From Prevotella sp. CAG:1320 (GTDB lineage Bacteria > Bacteroidota > Bacteroidia > Bacteroidales > Bacteroidaceae): 8,993 bases of DNA. The stretch spans positions 8,364 to 17,356 of the forward strand of contig FR882117.1 of assembly GCA_000435635.1 (NCBI GenBank), written 5' to 3'. The position numbers were made by a program, and so were the translations under genes. This document shows positions 1 to 6,114 of this stretch, one piece after another. The notes under the pieces are model-generated. The model was not told where the DNA came from and searched no databases. It saw only the letters and a program-made list of their open reading frames with translations. Every line of letters starts with the position of its first letter. Positions within the stretch are counted from its first letter, which is position 1.

Positions 1-282
1 GAACCGCTCGTCATAATAAACGACGGGTATCTCGGGATGGGCCTTGCGCCACCTGTTGACAAAAGCCTCCACCCGCGGCAAGTTCTCGCTGGGTTGCCCG
101 TTGGCCTGCGTAGGTTTTCCCACCACGATACGCTCCACCGCCTCTTGGGCGACATACCGTTCCAAATAGGAGAAAAGCTCTGACGTAGGAACAGTGGCCA
201 ACCCGTTGGCGATGATTTGCAACGGGTCGGTCACTGCCAATCCTGTTCGTTTCTTGCCGTAGTCTACGGATAAGACGCGCAT
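1..282 (-). CDS. ruvX: RuvX/YqgF family Holliday junction resolvase-like nuclease (C-terminus beyond the window)
   Basis: The first 94 residues are visible; the gene leaves the window at its left edge. The family has an RNase H-like fold and is implicated in Holliday junction resolution and in processing the 5' end of pre-16S rRNA. The N-terminus MRVLSVDYGKKRTGLAVTDP carries the first strand with the conserved acidic residue D7 and the G-x-K-R-x-G-L-A turn. The family signature V-G-K-P, followed by N-G-x-x-S-E, lies at residues 54-66, and Y-D-E-R at 90-93 is the next conserved acidic block. The family is usually about 135-150 aa, so roughly the last third is missing only because of the window edge. 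The start ATG overlaps the stop of the SPOR gene (TAATG), which suggests translational coupling. In Bacteroidales, def (peptide deformylase) commonly follows, but it lies outside this window. Confidence 0.95.
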   Translation of the reverse strand, partial: MRVLSVDYGKKRTGLAVTDPLQIIANGLATVPTSELFSYLERYVAQEAVERIVVGKPTQANGQPSENLPRVEAFVNRWRKAHPEIPVVYYDERF

Positions 283-761
283 TAGTTCTTATAAAGCAGC
301 CATGCGTCGGGATAGTTGCCCGCACGGAATTGGTTGCGGCTTTGAACCGCTGCGGCCTTGTCCGCGAAAGTAGAAGCTACCACGCGATACATATTGCGCT
401 CTGCGTTATAGACTATCTGGGCGGCGTATCCTGCGGACTTCAAGGTGCTTTGCAAGCCTTCGGCGTTGGCCTTCAGCTGGAAAGAGCCCACGATAACGCT
501 ATAGGTCTGCAAGCCAGCGCCATCAATCAGCTCCACGTTCTCTTGCCTTACGGTAGCGTTCTCTACCATGGCCTCAGCGGCGGGCTTTGTCTCCAAAGGT
601 GTCACTACAGGAGCTTCCTCCACGGCGGGAGTGGCGTTCTGGGCCTCCTGGGCCTTGGCCTTCTCGTAAGCTTTCTTGTAAGCGCTTTCGCTGGATTTAC
701 AACTAGAGAAAGCCAATACGGCGCAAGCCAGCGCGCAAATCATTGTCAGTTTCTTCATCAT
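282..761 (-). CDS. SPOR-domain lipoprotein
   Basis: A 159-aa predicted lipoprotein. A lipoprotein signal runs from residue 1 to the lipobox F-S-S-C, making C21 the likely lipidated cysteine. An Ala/Glu/Pro-rich linker follows (about 22-80), then a C-terminal SPOR domain (about 85-159) with the typical Y-S-V-I-V-G-S-F strand, an A-x-x-L-x-x-x-L-K-x-x-G-Y helix, and Y-R-V-V-A-S-T-F. SPOR domains bind peptidoglycan stripped of stem peptides, often at the division septum, so an envelope or cell-division role is likely but not specific. The start could be either of the first two codons (MMKK); the second, at 758, would serve equally well. The gene overlaps ruvX by one base downstream. This SPOR-ruvX order is usual in Bacteroidales. 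Confidence 0.9.
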   Translation of the reverse strand: MMKKLTMICALACAVLAFSSCKSSESAYKKAYEKAKAQEAQNATPAVEEAPVVTPLETKPAAEAMVENATVRQENVELIDGAGLQTYSVIVGSFQLKANAEGLQSTLKSAGYAAQIVYNAERNMYRVVASTFADKAAAVQSRNQFRAGNYPDAWLLYKN

Positions 762-801
762 TTTCTGTTTGGGTTTATGGTTTATAGTTTATTTTATGAT
801 G

Positions 802-809
802 CGAAAGTA
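802..809 (-). promoter_or_regulatory. Possible -7 promoter element for the SPOR-ruvX operon
   Basis: On the minus strand this reads TACTTTCG, one mismatch from the Bacteroidota -7 consensus TAnnTTTG, about 40 bases before the SPOR start. TTTG tetramers lie upstream, but at 12 and 23 bases rather than the expected 19-20, so the -33 element is poor. The call rests mainly on position and on this single box. Confidence 0.35.
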
Positions 810-902
810 CAAAATATATCGCAAAGAATAATCAAATCGCCGCATAAAGTTTGTTAAATCCACATTATATCACACTTTTAACTAAAATTTAGAGACAAAT
901 CG

Positions 903-933
903 CTTGCGGTTAGGGAAAGAATTCGTATTTTTG
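903..933 (+). promoter_or_regulatory. Bacteroidota-type promoter for the ytxH cluster
   Basis: The -7 element TATTTTTG (926-933) matches TAnnTTTG exactly. A -33 element CTTG (903-906) lies exactly 19 bases upstream, matching TTTG at three of four positions. Transcription would start at about 940, giving a leader of roughly 34 bases before the ATG at 974. This is one of the best promoter matches in the window. Confidence 0.8.
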
Positions 934-973
934 CGGTAAGACATTTGTTTAACTCTTAATAAATTCAACGGTT

Positions 974-1180
974 ATGAAGACATTAGGTATCATTGGCGCG
1001 TTCCTGGGCGGTTGCATCGCCGGAGCCGCAGTAGGTTTGCTTCTCGCTCCCGAGAAGGGTAAGGACACTCGCAGCAAGATAGCCGACACGGTTACTGATT
1101 TCTGCAAGAAACACAACCTGAACCTCTCCAAGAAAGAGGAAAGTGACTTGATTGACGACATCAAGGAAGCTGCGGAATAA
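974..1180 (+). CDS. YtxH domain-containing small membrane protein
   Basis: A 68-aa protein. Residues 4-26 form a Gly/Ala-rich membrane segment that ends in L-L-A-P-E-K-G-K-D-T-R, the hallmark of YtxH proteins (PF12732), followed by a charged, helical cytoplasmic tail rich in Lys, Asp and Glu (about 27-68). Family members are small membrane-anchored proteins often linked to stress or stationary phase; the molecular role is not established. It is the first gene of a three-gene plus-strand cluster, 8 bases upstream of the two-helix membrane protein, and has its own strong promoter. The order resembles E. coli yqjD-yqjE-yqjK, where the first gene also encodes a protein with one membrane anchor and a helical tail. 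That comparison is mine and is based on layout only. Confidence 0.88.
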   Translation: MKTLGIIGAFLGGCIAGAAVGLLLAPEKGKDTRSKIADTVTDFCKKHNLNLSKKEESDLIDDIKEAAE

Positions 1181-1188
1181 ATCTGCCC

Positions 1189-1539
1189 ATGCTCTCTAGC
1201 GACAAGAACATAGAGACCATAGAACAGCTTGTCAAGCTGTTGAAACATTACATCGGACTTCGGAGTGAATATCTGAAGTTCGATGTCAGTGAAAGGATTA
1301 TCCGCGTGCTGACGGGACTTGCGGTGTTGCTGGTCGCCTTCATATTGATAGCCATCATGTTGATATACCTTTCTTTCGCCATCGCGTTTGCCTTGGCTCC
1401 CTATACGGGTGCCGGAACCGCTTTTTGCCTGGTGACCGGTTTTTACCTGCTAATCCTCTTGCTTTTCCTTGGCTTCCGCCACCAATTGGTAGAGAAACCT
1501 TTGGTAAGGTTCTTGGTAAGTGTTTTGCTTAAGAAATAA
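1189..1539 (+). CDS. Phage holin family / YqjE-like two-helix membrane protein (PF07332)
   Basis: A 116-aa protein. An amphipathic N-terminal helix (1-35) with I-E-T-I-E-Q-L-V-K-L-L-K leads into two hydrophobic segments (about 38-68 and 74-96), then a short basic C-terminal tail (F-R-H-Q-L-V-E-K-P). This is the usual architecture of PF07332, named Holin-X / DUF1469. The name is misleading here: there are no lysis, tail or capsid genes nearby, and such proteins occur in ordinary chromosomal clusters like E. coli yqjE. It lies between the YtxH gene (8-base gap) and the 88-aa gene (12-base gap), evidently co-transcribed. A membrane-organising role shared with the YtxH protein is an inference. 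Confidence 0.85.
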   Translation: MLSSDKNIETIEQLVKLLKHYIGLRSEYLKFDVSERIIRVLTGLAVLLVAFILIAIMLIYLSFAIAFALAPYTGAGTAFCLVTGFYLLILLLFLGFRHQLVEKPLVRFLVSVLLKK

Positions 1540-1551
1540 TGACGAAGAGTT

Positions 1552-1818
1552 ATGCCCACACCCCTCATTGACCAAACCAGCTATAACACGTTGCAAGACA
1601 TCACCAATCGCAAACAGGTGTTGCGTGAGGCGATTAAAGACGATGAGTCGCGAATACAAGAAAAATGGCAACAGCTGTTTAAGGCTCCCGCCATGTTCTC
1701 CAATAACGCGCCCGCCTCAAAAAGGATAGTCAGCGTACTCTCCAACGGATGGAAATTGGTGGATGGATTTATATTGGGATGGAAGCTTTACCATAGGTTT
1801 AAAGCCAAGAAGCGTTAA
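1552..1818 (+). CDS. Conserved hypothetical 88-aa basic protein of the ytxH cluster
   Basis: I do not recognise a named domain. The protein is mostly helical, with a charged segment (about residues 10-43, including I-K-D-D-E-S-R-I-Q-E-K-W), a short linker with N-N-A-P-A-S, and a C-terminal hydrophobic/basic segment (about 60-88: G-W-K-L-V-D-G-F-I-L-G-W-K-L-Y-H-R-F-K) that could lie on or dip into the membrane. It follows the holin-like gene by 12 bases with a purine-rich stretch (GACGAAGAG) upstream of the ATG, so translation in the same operon is likely. The layout, a charged N-terminal helix followed by a G-x-x-x-W-x-x-W/K-L type tail, recalls E. coli YqjK, the third gene of yqjDEK, but sequence homology is unproven. 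Confidence 0.75.
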   Translation: MPTPLIDQTSYNTLQDITNRKQVLREAIKDDESRIQEKWQQLFKAPAMFSNNAPASKRIVSVLSNGWKLVDGFILGWKLYHRFKAKKR

Positions 1819-1828
1819 CTTAAGGACA

Positions 1829-1928
1829 TAAAAAAAGGACTACCGCCGTAGTCCAACCTTGTTAACCTTAAATCTAATACTATGAAAAACACGTTGCAAA
1901 GGTATGAATATTTCTCCATACCCGCAAG
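1829..1928 (-). ncRNA. Candidate small RNA unit (promoter plus terminator, about 60-nt transcript)
   Basis: On the minus strand, TACCTTTG (1904-1897) matches the -7 consensus exactly, and TTG (1927-1925) lies 20 bases upstream as a -33 element. From a start near 1890, transcription meets a perfect 7-bp hairpin, GGACTAC / GTAGTCC with a 4-base loop (1854-1837), followed by seven T's (1836-1830): a textbook intrinsic terminator. The transcript of about 60 bases has no ORF. It carries a direct repeat AAGGTT-AAC-AAGGTT between promoter and hairpin. Short promoter-terminator units recur in Bacteroidales genomes, and the Bacteroidales-1 RNA motif is described in such terms; whether this belongs to that family cannot be decided by eye. 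It could also end transcripts from the phnP-like gene at 2025. Confidence 0.5.
1830..1854 (-). terminator. Intrinsic terminator (minus strand)
   Basis: A perfect 7-bp stem GGACTAC/GTAGTCC with a 4-base loop is followed, on the minus strand only, by T7. On the plus strand the stem is not followed by a T run, so it would be a weak terminator for the ytxH cluster even though it sits 19 bases after that cluster's last stop codon. Confidence 0.75.
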
Positions 1929-2008
1929 CGTTTATACCATTAATATATATTTAATTAACATGTTTTAACTACAAACGTCTGAATTTTCCTTGCCGTTAAC
2001 TTATTTCA

Positions 2009-2032
2009 ACATATAGAACCTATCCTATATGT
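2009..2032 (-). terminator. Hairpin at the 3' end of the phnP-like gene
   Basis: ACATATAG / CTATATGT forms an 8-bp stem with an 8-base loop. The TAG stop codon of the hydrolase gene lies inside the stem. The stem is AU-rich and no strong T run follows, so this is a weak terminator or an mRNA 3'-end structure; the stronger terminator at 1830-1854 could act as backup. Confidence 0.4.
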
Positions 2033-2795
2033 CAAAAGAAAGGCCATCAAATCCAAAGAAGAAACCCTCGGGCAGACGGCTATTCGCCTCGTCATGGAAG
2101 CCAATCTCGTGGGTAACATGGGTAAAATAAGTACGCTTCGCCCCAATACGGCGAGCCACGGCAATTGCGTCGTCCACCAACTGATGGCTATGGTGCGGTC
2201 TGTTGAAGCGCAAGGCGTTGATGACCAAGGTCTCTACGCCTCGCAAGTAACGATATTCGTCTTCCTCTAAGGACTTCATGTCCGTGATGTAGGCAAAAGA
2301 GCCGAAACGATAGCCCACGATAGGCAACTCGTCGTGCATTACACGGATAGGCAACACGGGGATATCGCCTATCAGAAACTCCCTGTGGGGGAATACGGGA
2401 TGGAGATTTAACTTTGGCGCGCCTGGATACAGCTTCTCGCCCTGGGGCGGGAAACAATAGGGCATGGTATGCCGCAAGCCCGCTATCACGTTATCTTCCG
2501 CGTAGATATTGATATCTCCAAACACGCAAAAAGCCCGCAAGTCATCTATTCCCGCCACATGGTCGTAATGAATATGAGTGAGCAACACGCCGTCCAGCTT
2601 GCGGAAAGGAACCCTAAGCAGGGACATACGGATGTCCGGGCCGCAATCTATGAGAAGGCGTGTCGTCTGGCTCTCTATCATCGCGGCCGAACGGAAACGC
2701 TTGTCCCTAGGGTCTGCGCTATGGCACACGGCGCAATCACAGCCCAAAACAGGAACACCAGCGGATGTTCCAGTTCCCAAAAACGTCACTTTCAT
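2025..2795 (-). CDS. PhnP-like metallo-beta-lactamase-fold hydrolase
   Basis: A 256-aa MBL-fold protein of the PhnP type (cyclic phosphodiesterase group). The metal motif H-x-H-x-D-H is H74-I-H-Y-D-H79. Further ligands appear to be H154 (V-M-H-D-E-L-P), D172 (Y-I-T-D-M-K) and H226 (F-T-H-V-T-H-E). The N-terminal G-T-S-A-G-V-P-V-L-G-C-D-C-x-V-C block has cysteines 19, 21 and 24, as in PhnP, where such residues bind an extra structural zinc. There is no phosphonate operon here, so the natural substrate is unknown and the symbol phnP is not justified; a small phosphodiester is a reasonable guess. Its ATG overlaps the murB stop (ATGA), so it is probably translationally coupled as the last gene of the DUF4348-murB operon. 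Confidence 0.9.
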   Translation of the reverse strand: MKVTFLGTGTSAGVPVLGCDCAVCHSADPRDKRFRSAAMIESQTTRLLIDCGPDIRMSLLRVPFRKLDGVLLTHIHYDHVAGIDDLRAFCVFGDINIYAEDNVIAGLRHTMPYCFPPQGEKLYPGAPKLNLHPVFPHREFLIGDIPVLPIRVMHDELPIVGYRFGSFAYITDMKSLEEDEYRYLRGVETLVINALRFNRPHHSHQLVDDAIAVARRIGAKRTYFTHVTHEIGFHDEANSRLPEGFFFGFDGLSFDI

Positions 2796-3817
2796 AGGAT
2801 ATTCACTTCCGGATATATCTCCACGCCAAAGCGTTGCCGAACATCATTCCTTATCCGTTCACACAGTTGAAGGACATCCTTGCCCGTGGCCCCTCCCCTA
2901 TTGACGAGCACCAGGGCTTGCTTCTCGTGCACGCCCGCAGGTCCCAGGCTCTTGCCTTTCCAGCCACATTGCTCAATCATCCAGCCTGCCGGTATCTTGT
3001 ATTCTCCCTTCTCGCTGGAAACGACATAGTAGGGCATCCCTGGATACCGCTCCGACAAGGTGCGCCACTTCGCTTCATCCACTACGGGATTGACAAAGAA
3101 ACTTCCAGCGTTGCCCAATTCTTTGGGGTCGGGCAGCTTTGAGGCGCGAATAGCGCAAATCGTCTTGCGCAGTTGCTGTGCGGTGGGTTGTTCTATAGCC
3201 TGGGCTTGAAGAGCACCGCGGATATTTCCATAATCCAAGCGCGGGCGAAAATCGCGGGAAAGCCGATAGGTGACGTATGTTATCAGGAACCTACCCTTCC
3301 AGGCAGTCTTGAATTTGCTTTTACGATAGGCGTAATCGCATTCCTCTTGCCGGAAAACGACAAGTTTGCCCGTGGCTATTTCCACAGCCTCTATCTCATG
3401 CAGTACATCCTTGGCCTCCACGCCGTAAGCGCCGATGTTCTGCACGGCACTCGCGCCCACCTCTCCAGGAATGGCGGACAGGTTTTCCAGTCCATGATAG
3501 CCATGGGATACGGCATAGGAAACCATTTCGTCAAAGACCTCTCCACTGCCACAACGAAGATATACATGCTCCCCGTCGGGGTCAAGCGTCGCCTCAATAC
3601 CCTTAATGGCGGAATGGAGCACGGTGCCTTGGTAATCCTGGGTGAGCAAAAGATTACTGCCTCCACCGATAACCAGCAAAGGTTCATCCGCCGCGGAAAG
3701 GGAATGAACCATCCGCACGGCCTCCTCCACGGAATCAAATTCCAAAAACCTTCGGCATCGGGCGTCTATCCCAAAGGTGTTATGCTCCAAAAGACTATAG
3801 TCACGCAGGTCTCTCAT
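2792..3817 (-). CDS. murB: UDP-N-acetylenolpyruvoylglucosamine reductase (type I MurB)
   Basis: A 341-aa cytoplasmic FAD enzyme that uses NADPH to reduce UDP-GlcNAc-enolpyruvate to UDP-MurNAc in peptidoglycan synthesis. The FAD-binding region shows V-I-G-G-G-S-N-L-L-L (49-58) and G-L-E-N-L-S-A-I-P-G-E-V-G-A-S-A-V-Q-N-I (109-128). Y-R-K-S-K-F begins at 164. The proton-donor serine is S239 in G-N-A-G-S-F-F, and the conserved C-terminal glutamate is E337 in Y-P-E-V-N. The insertion between these motifs and the overall length, close to the 342 aa of E. coli MurB, mark it as type I. It starts one base after the stop of the DUF4348 gene (TGACATG) and overlaps the next gene by 4 bases, so the three genes form one tight operon. 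Confidence 0.97.
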   Translation of the reverse strand: MRDLRDYSLLEHNTFGIDARCRRFLEFDSVEEAVRMVHSLSAADEPLLVIGGGSNLLLTQDYQGTVLHSAIKGIEATLDPDGEHVYLRCGSGEVFDEMVSYAVSHGYHGLENLSAIPGEVGASAVQNIGAYGVEAKDVLHEIEAVEIATGKLVVFRQEECDYAYRKSKFKTAWKGRFLITYVTYRLSRDFRPRLDYGNIRGALQAQAIEQPTAQQLRKTICAIRASKLPDPKELGNAGSFFVNPVVDEAKWRTLSERYPGMPYYVVSSEKGEYKIPAGWMIEQCGWKGKSLGPAGVHEKQALVLVNRGGATGKDVLQLCERIRNDVRQRFGVEIYPEVNIL

Positions 3818-3818
3818 G

Positions 3819-4676
3819 TCAGGTATTCAACTTGGTAAGTACCCATTTATCTCCATCGTGCCGGAAAGTGAGCCACATCTCCAAGCCATTGGCGATGCCC
3901 CTCAACATGAATATCTTGGTATGGCTCTCACGATGGTTCTTGCCGTAAATGATATTATATATAGTACCCGTGGGCAATTGCGGGGCAAAGGCAGGCCATG
4001 TCTCTGGGGCTATCTCGCCCGTCATGGTGCCAAAGTCGTCATCAGGATCAGGCCCGCTGAAATAGACCGGGTCTTGCAAGTGGTGTTGCTGGAAGGCGGA
4101 ATCCGTGGCGAACGATTTATAGAAACTCAGGAATCCGCCGTTGCGGTTTACCCCCATCTCTTGCTGGTTGATAGAGGTCATTTTCCATTGCCCCTCTATC
4201 CTGTTAAAGAGATATTGCCTCACGACATTGTCATCCAGGAATATCTTCTCCACCACCACATGATTGACCGTGGTGTCCTTGCCCGCTTCTACCTGTCCCA
4301 TGTCGTCCAGGATCAAGGTGTAGAAATCTTGGTCCATAAAAAAGCGTTCCATCTTCCATTGCTGGCGGCTTACCTTGCCCACCAACTTCCCATCATGGTA
4401 TTCCCGCAAAGGGAACTGCACGCGGCGCAGCTGCAAACGCTTGTTAGCCCCAAAATTGAAGATGAAGTCGTCAAACAACTCGTCCGCCGCCTTCGGCATA
4501 GGAGCTTCCGCTATCAGTGCAGCCACCGTGTCTACCGCGACAGCCGTATCAGCGACAAGCGTATCAGAATACACGGAATCTTGCGCCGGTGCTTTTTTCT
4601 CGGAACATCCCGTGGCGGTAAAGCACGCGATGATAAGTGCCGACATGAAAACCAGGATAAAAGAGAGTCTTCTCAT
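3819..4676 (-). CDS. DUF4348-type lipoprotein
   Basis: A 285-aa predicted lipoprotein. The signal peptide ends in the lipobox T-A-T-G-C with C24 as the lipidation site. An Ala/Val/Asp-rich linker (about 25-65) follows, then a soluble domain starting at F-D-D-F-I-F-N-F-G and running to the end (…R-H-D-G-D-K-W-V-L-T-K-L). This matches my recollection of the Bacteroidales family DUF4348, whose function is unknown. It is the first gene of an operon with murB and the PhnP-like hydrolase, separated from murB by a single base, which points to an envelope-related role; that is context only. The start ATG is well placed behind the divergent promoter region shared with pheS. Confidence 0.85.
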   Translation of the reverse strand: MRRLSFILVFMSALIIACFTATGCSEKKAPAQDSVYSDTLVADTAVAVDTVAALIAEAPMPKAADELFDDFIFNFGANKRLQLRRVQFPLREYHDGKLVGKVSRQQWKMERFFMDQDFYTLILDDMGQVEAGKDTTVNHVVVEKIFLDDNVVRQYLFNRIEGQWKMTSINQQEMGVNRNGGFLSFYKSFATDSAFQQHHLQDPVYFSGPDPDDDFGTMTGEIAPETWPAFAPQLPTGTIYNIIYGKNHRESHTKIFMLRGIANGLEMWLTFRHDGDKWVLTKLNT

Positions 4677-4705
4677 AAACCAATCATTTCCTCAAATTTT
4701 CCATG

Positions 4706-4713
4706 CAAAAGTA
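4706..4713 (-). promoter_or_regulatory. -7 promoter element for the DUF4348-murB operon
   Basis: The minus-strand TACTTTTG matches TAnnTTTG exactly, 30 bases before the DUF4348 start codon. No good TTTG lies 19-20 bases further upstream, so the -33 half is weak. It diverges from the pheS promoter, the two -7 boxes being about 43 bases apart. Confidence 0.6.
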
Positions 4714-4732
4714 CAACTTTATTTCGAGAATC

Positions 4733-4764
4733 TTTCTCCATTCATGGGAAAAATAGTATCTTTG
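4733..4764 (+). promoter_or_regulatory. Promoter of pheS
   Basis: The -7 element TATCTTTG (4757-4764) matches TAnnTTTG exactly, and TTTC (4733-4736), 20 bases upstream, matches three of four positions of the -33 element. The predicted start at about 4771 leaves a leader of only about 20 A/T-rich bases before the ATG at 4790, without a Shine-Dalgarno sequence, as is common in this phylum. No room remains for a T-box or a leader-peptide attenuator. Confidence 0.75.
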
Positions 4765-4789
4765 CACTCAAAATAGACAATTTTATTAT

Positions 4790-5830
4790 ATGTTACTGGA
4801 AAAGATAGAAAAACTGCTGCAAGAGGTAAACACCCTCACCGCCCAAAACGCGGAAGAGCTGGAGCAGCTGAGACTGAAATACCTGAGCAAGAAAGGAGAA
4901 ATCAACGCCTTGATGGCCGACTTCAGAAACGTGCCCGCGGAGCAGAAAAAGACCATCGGCATCAAGATCAACGAGCTGAAACAAACCGCTCTGCAGAAGA
5001 TAAACAGCCTGAGAGAGCAGCTGGAAGAAAGCGAAGCCGCCGCTGACGACATCGACCTCACCCGCACGCCCTACCCCATCCAGCTGGGCACGCGCCATCC
5101 GCTCACCATCGTGAAGAACAAGATAGTGGACATCTTTTCCAGGATGGGCTTCGTGCTGGCAGAGGGTCCCGAGATAGACGACGACCTGCACGTGTTCACC
5201 AAGCTGAACTTCGCCGCCGACCATCCCGCCCGCGACATGCAGGACACTTTCTTCATAGAGCAAAGCGACCCCAACGACGTGACCAAGAACGTCATCTTGC
5301 GTTCCCATACGTCCGATGACCAGGCGCACTACATGGAAACCCACCAGCCTCCCTTGCGCATACTCTGCCCGGGAAGGGTATACCGCAACGAAGCCATCAG
5401 TGCCCGCGCCCACTGTTTCTTCCACCAGGTGGAAGGACTCTACGTGGACAAGAACGTCAGCTTCACCGACTTGAAGCAGGTATTGCTCACCTTCGCCAGG
5501 GAGATGTTTGGCCCCGACACCAAGATACGCCTCCGTCCCAGCTACTTCCCCTTCACCGAGCCTAGCGCCGAGATGGACATCTCGTGCCACATCTGTGGCG
5601 GCAAGGGCTGTGGCTTCTGCAAGCACACGGGATGGGTAGAGATATTGGGCTGCGGCATGGTAGACCCCAACGTGTTGGAAGCCTGCGGCATAGACTCCAA
5701 GATATATAGCGGTTACGCTTTTGGTATGGGCATAGAGCGCATCACCAACTTGAAATACCGCGTGAGCGACTTGCGCATGTTCTCGGAAAATGACATCCGC
5801 TTCCTGCGCCAGTTCGAGTCCGCCCGGTAA
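4790..5830 (+). CDS. pheS: Phenylalanine-tRNA ligase alpha subunit
   Basis: A 346-aa catalytic alpha chain of the heterotetrameric synthetase that charges tRNA-Phe. Residues about 1-85 form the N-terminal coiled-coil arm that contacts tRNA. Class II motif 2 appears as P-G-R-V-Y-R-N-E with the following H-C-F-F-H-Q-V-E-G, and motif 3 as G-Y-A-F-G-M-G-I-E-R-I near the C-terminus. A four-cysteine knuckle, C266-x2-C269-x4-C274-x2-C277, sits between them and should bind zinc; E. coli PheS lacks it, but it is seen in a subset of bacterial PheS proteins. The beta chain gene pheT is not adjacent: no gene follows for almost 600 bases, so pheS appears to be transcribed alone, as usual in Bacteroidales. 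Confidence 0.97.
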   Translation: MLLEKIEKLLQEVNTLTAQNAEELEQLRLKYLSKKGEINALMADFRNVPAEQKKTIGIKINELKQTALQKINSLREQLEESEAAADDIDLTRTPYPIQLGTRHPLTIVKNKIVDIFSRMGFVLAEGPEIDDDLHVFTKLNFAADHPARDMQDTFFIEQSDPNDVTKNVILRSHTSDDQAHYMETHQPPLRILCPGRVYRNEAISARAHCFFHQVEGLYVDKNVSFTDLKQVLLTFAREMFGPDTKIRLRPSYFPFTEPSAEMDISCHICGGKGCGFCKHTGWVEILGCGMVDPNVLEACGIDSKIYSGYAFGMGIERITNLKYRVSDLRMFSENDIRFLRQFESAR

Positions 5831-5859
5831 AAGAGGGATATTCCGATCATCTATACTTC

Positions 5860-5893
5860 CCGCGCGCATACATATATAAATGTACGCGCGCGG
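5860..5893 (+). terminator. Long GC-rich hairpin downstream of pheS
   Basis: CCGCGCGC (5860-5867) pairs with GCGCGCGG (5886-5893). After one A/C mismatch, TACAT pairs with ATGTA, leaving a 6-base loop ATATAA. The total is 13 bp, beginning 29 bases after the pheS stop and followed by TCTTTCATTT. A rho-independent terminator is the simplest reading, although the T tract is broken. The alternating CG/GC run could also adopt Z-DNA in principle. Confidence 0.7.
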
Positions 5894-6114
5894 TCTTTCA
5901 TTTCCGGGACCTCAGGTCCGCGACCCACAACTCGCCAGCACATCACGGCTCCGTGGGAATGCCATGGGATAACAAGAGATTGGCATGGTAGCGGCAAATG
6001 GTGCGCGAGTCGTTTCCGGGCATGGGTCACGTGGGTGAAATGTCAAGAAATCGTACTTTCTGGTTTTCTCGGGAGCGGAAGCCCCGGTCAGCCCATATAC
6101 AGGCGGTGGGAAAC
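5894..6114. other. Gene-free interval between pheS hairpin and palindrome array
   Basis: I see no convincing coding sequence here on either strand. The stretch is GC-rich compared with the surrounding intergenic DNA. Minor symmetric elements are GGACCTcAGGTCC (5907-5919) and AGAAA/TTTCT around TCGTAC at about 6046-6061. No Bacteroidota-type promoter box (TAnnTTTG) was found by eye. It may be a decayed gene or part of a repeat element; neither can be shown. Confidence 0.5.

Noticed and set aside
330..857. Plus-strand open frame of 175 codons opposite the SPOR gene
   Set aside because: It overlaps the lipoprotein gene and its promoter region entirely; composition is that of an antisense frame.
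1189..1539. Holin-like gene as evidence of a prophage
   Set aside because: No lysin, structural or integrase genes nearby; PF07332 proteins are common in ordinary chromosomal clusters.
1882..1968. Short plus-strand ORF of 28 codons starting M-K-N-T-L-Q-R-Y
   Set aside because: It lies across the minus-strand promoter boxes, has no plus-strand promoter of its own that I can see, and ends in low-complexity Ile/Tyr/Asn sequence; the minus-strand RNA unit explains the conserved-looking bases better.
3173..4808. Long plus-strand open frames opposite murB and the DUF4348 gene
   Set aside because: They mirror well-identified genes on the other strand and show no family features.
4793..5869. Long open frame of 358 codons opposite pheS
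   Set aside because: It is the antisense shadow of pheS, produced by its codon bias; the protein is Val/His/Gly-rich with no recognisable domain.
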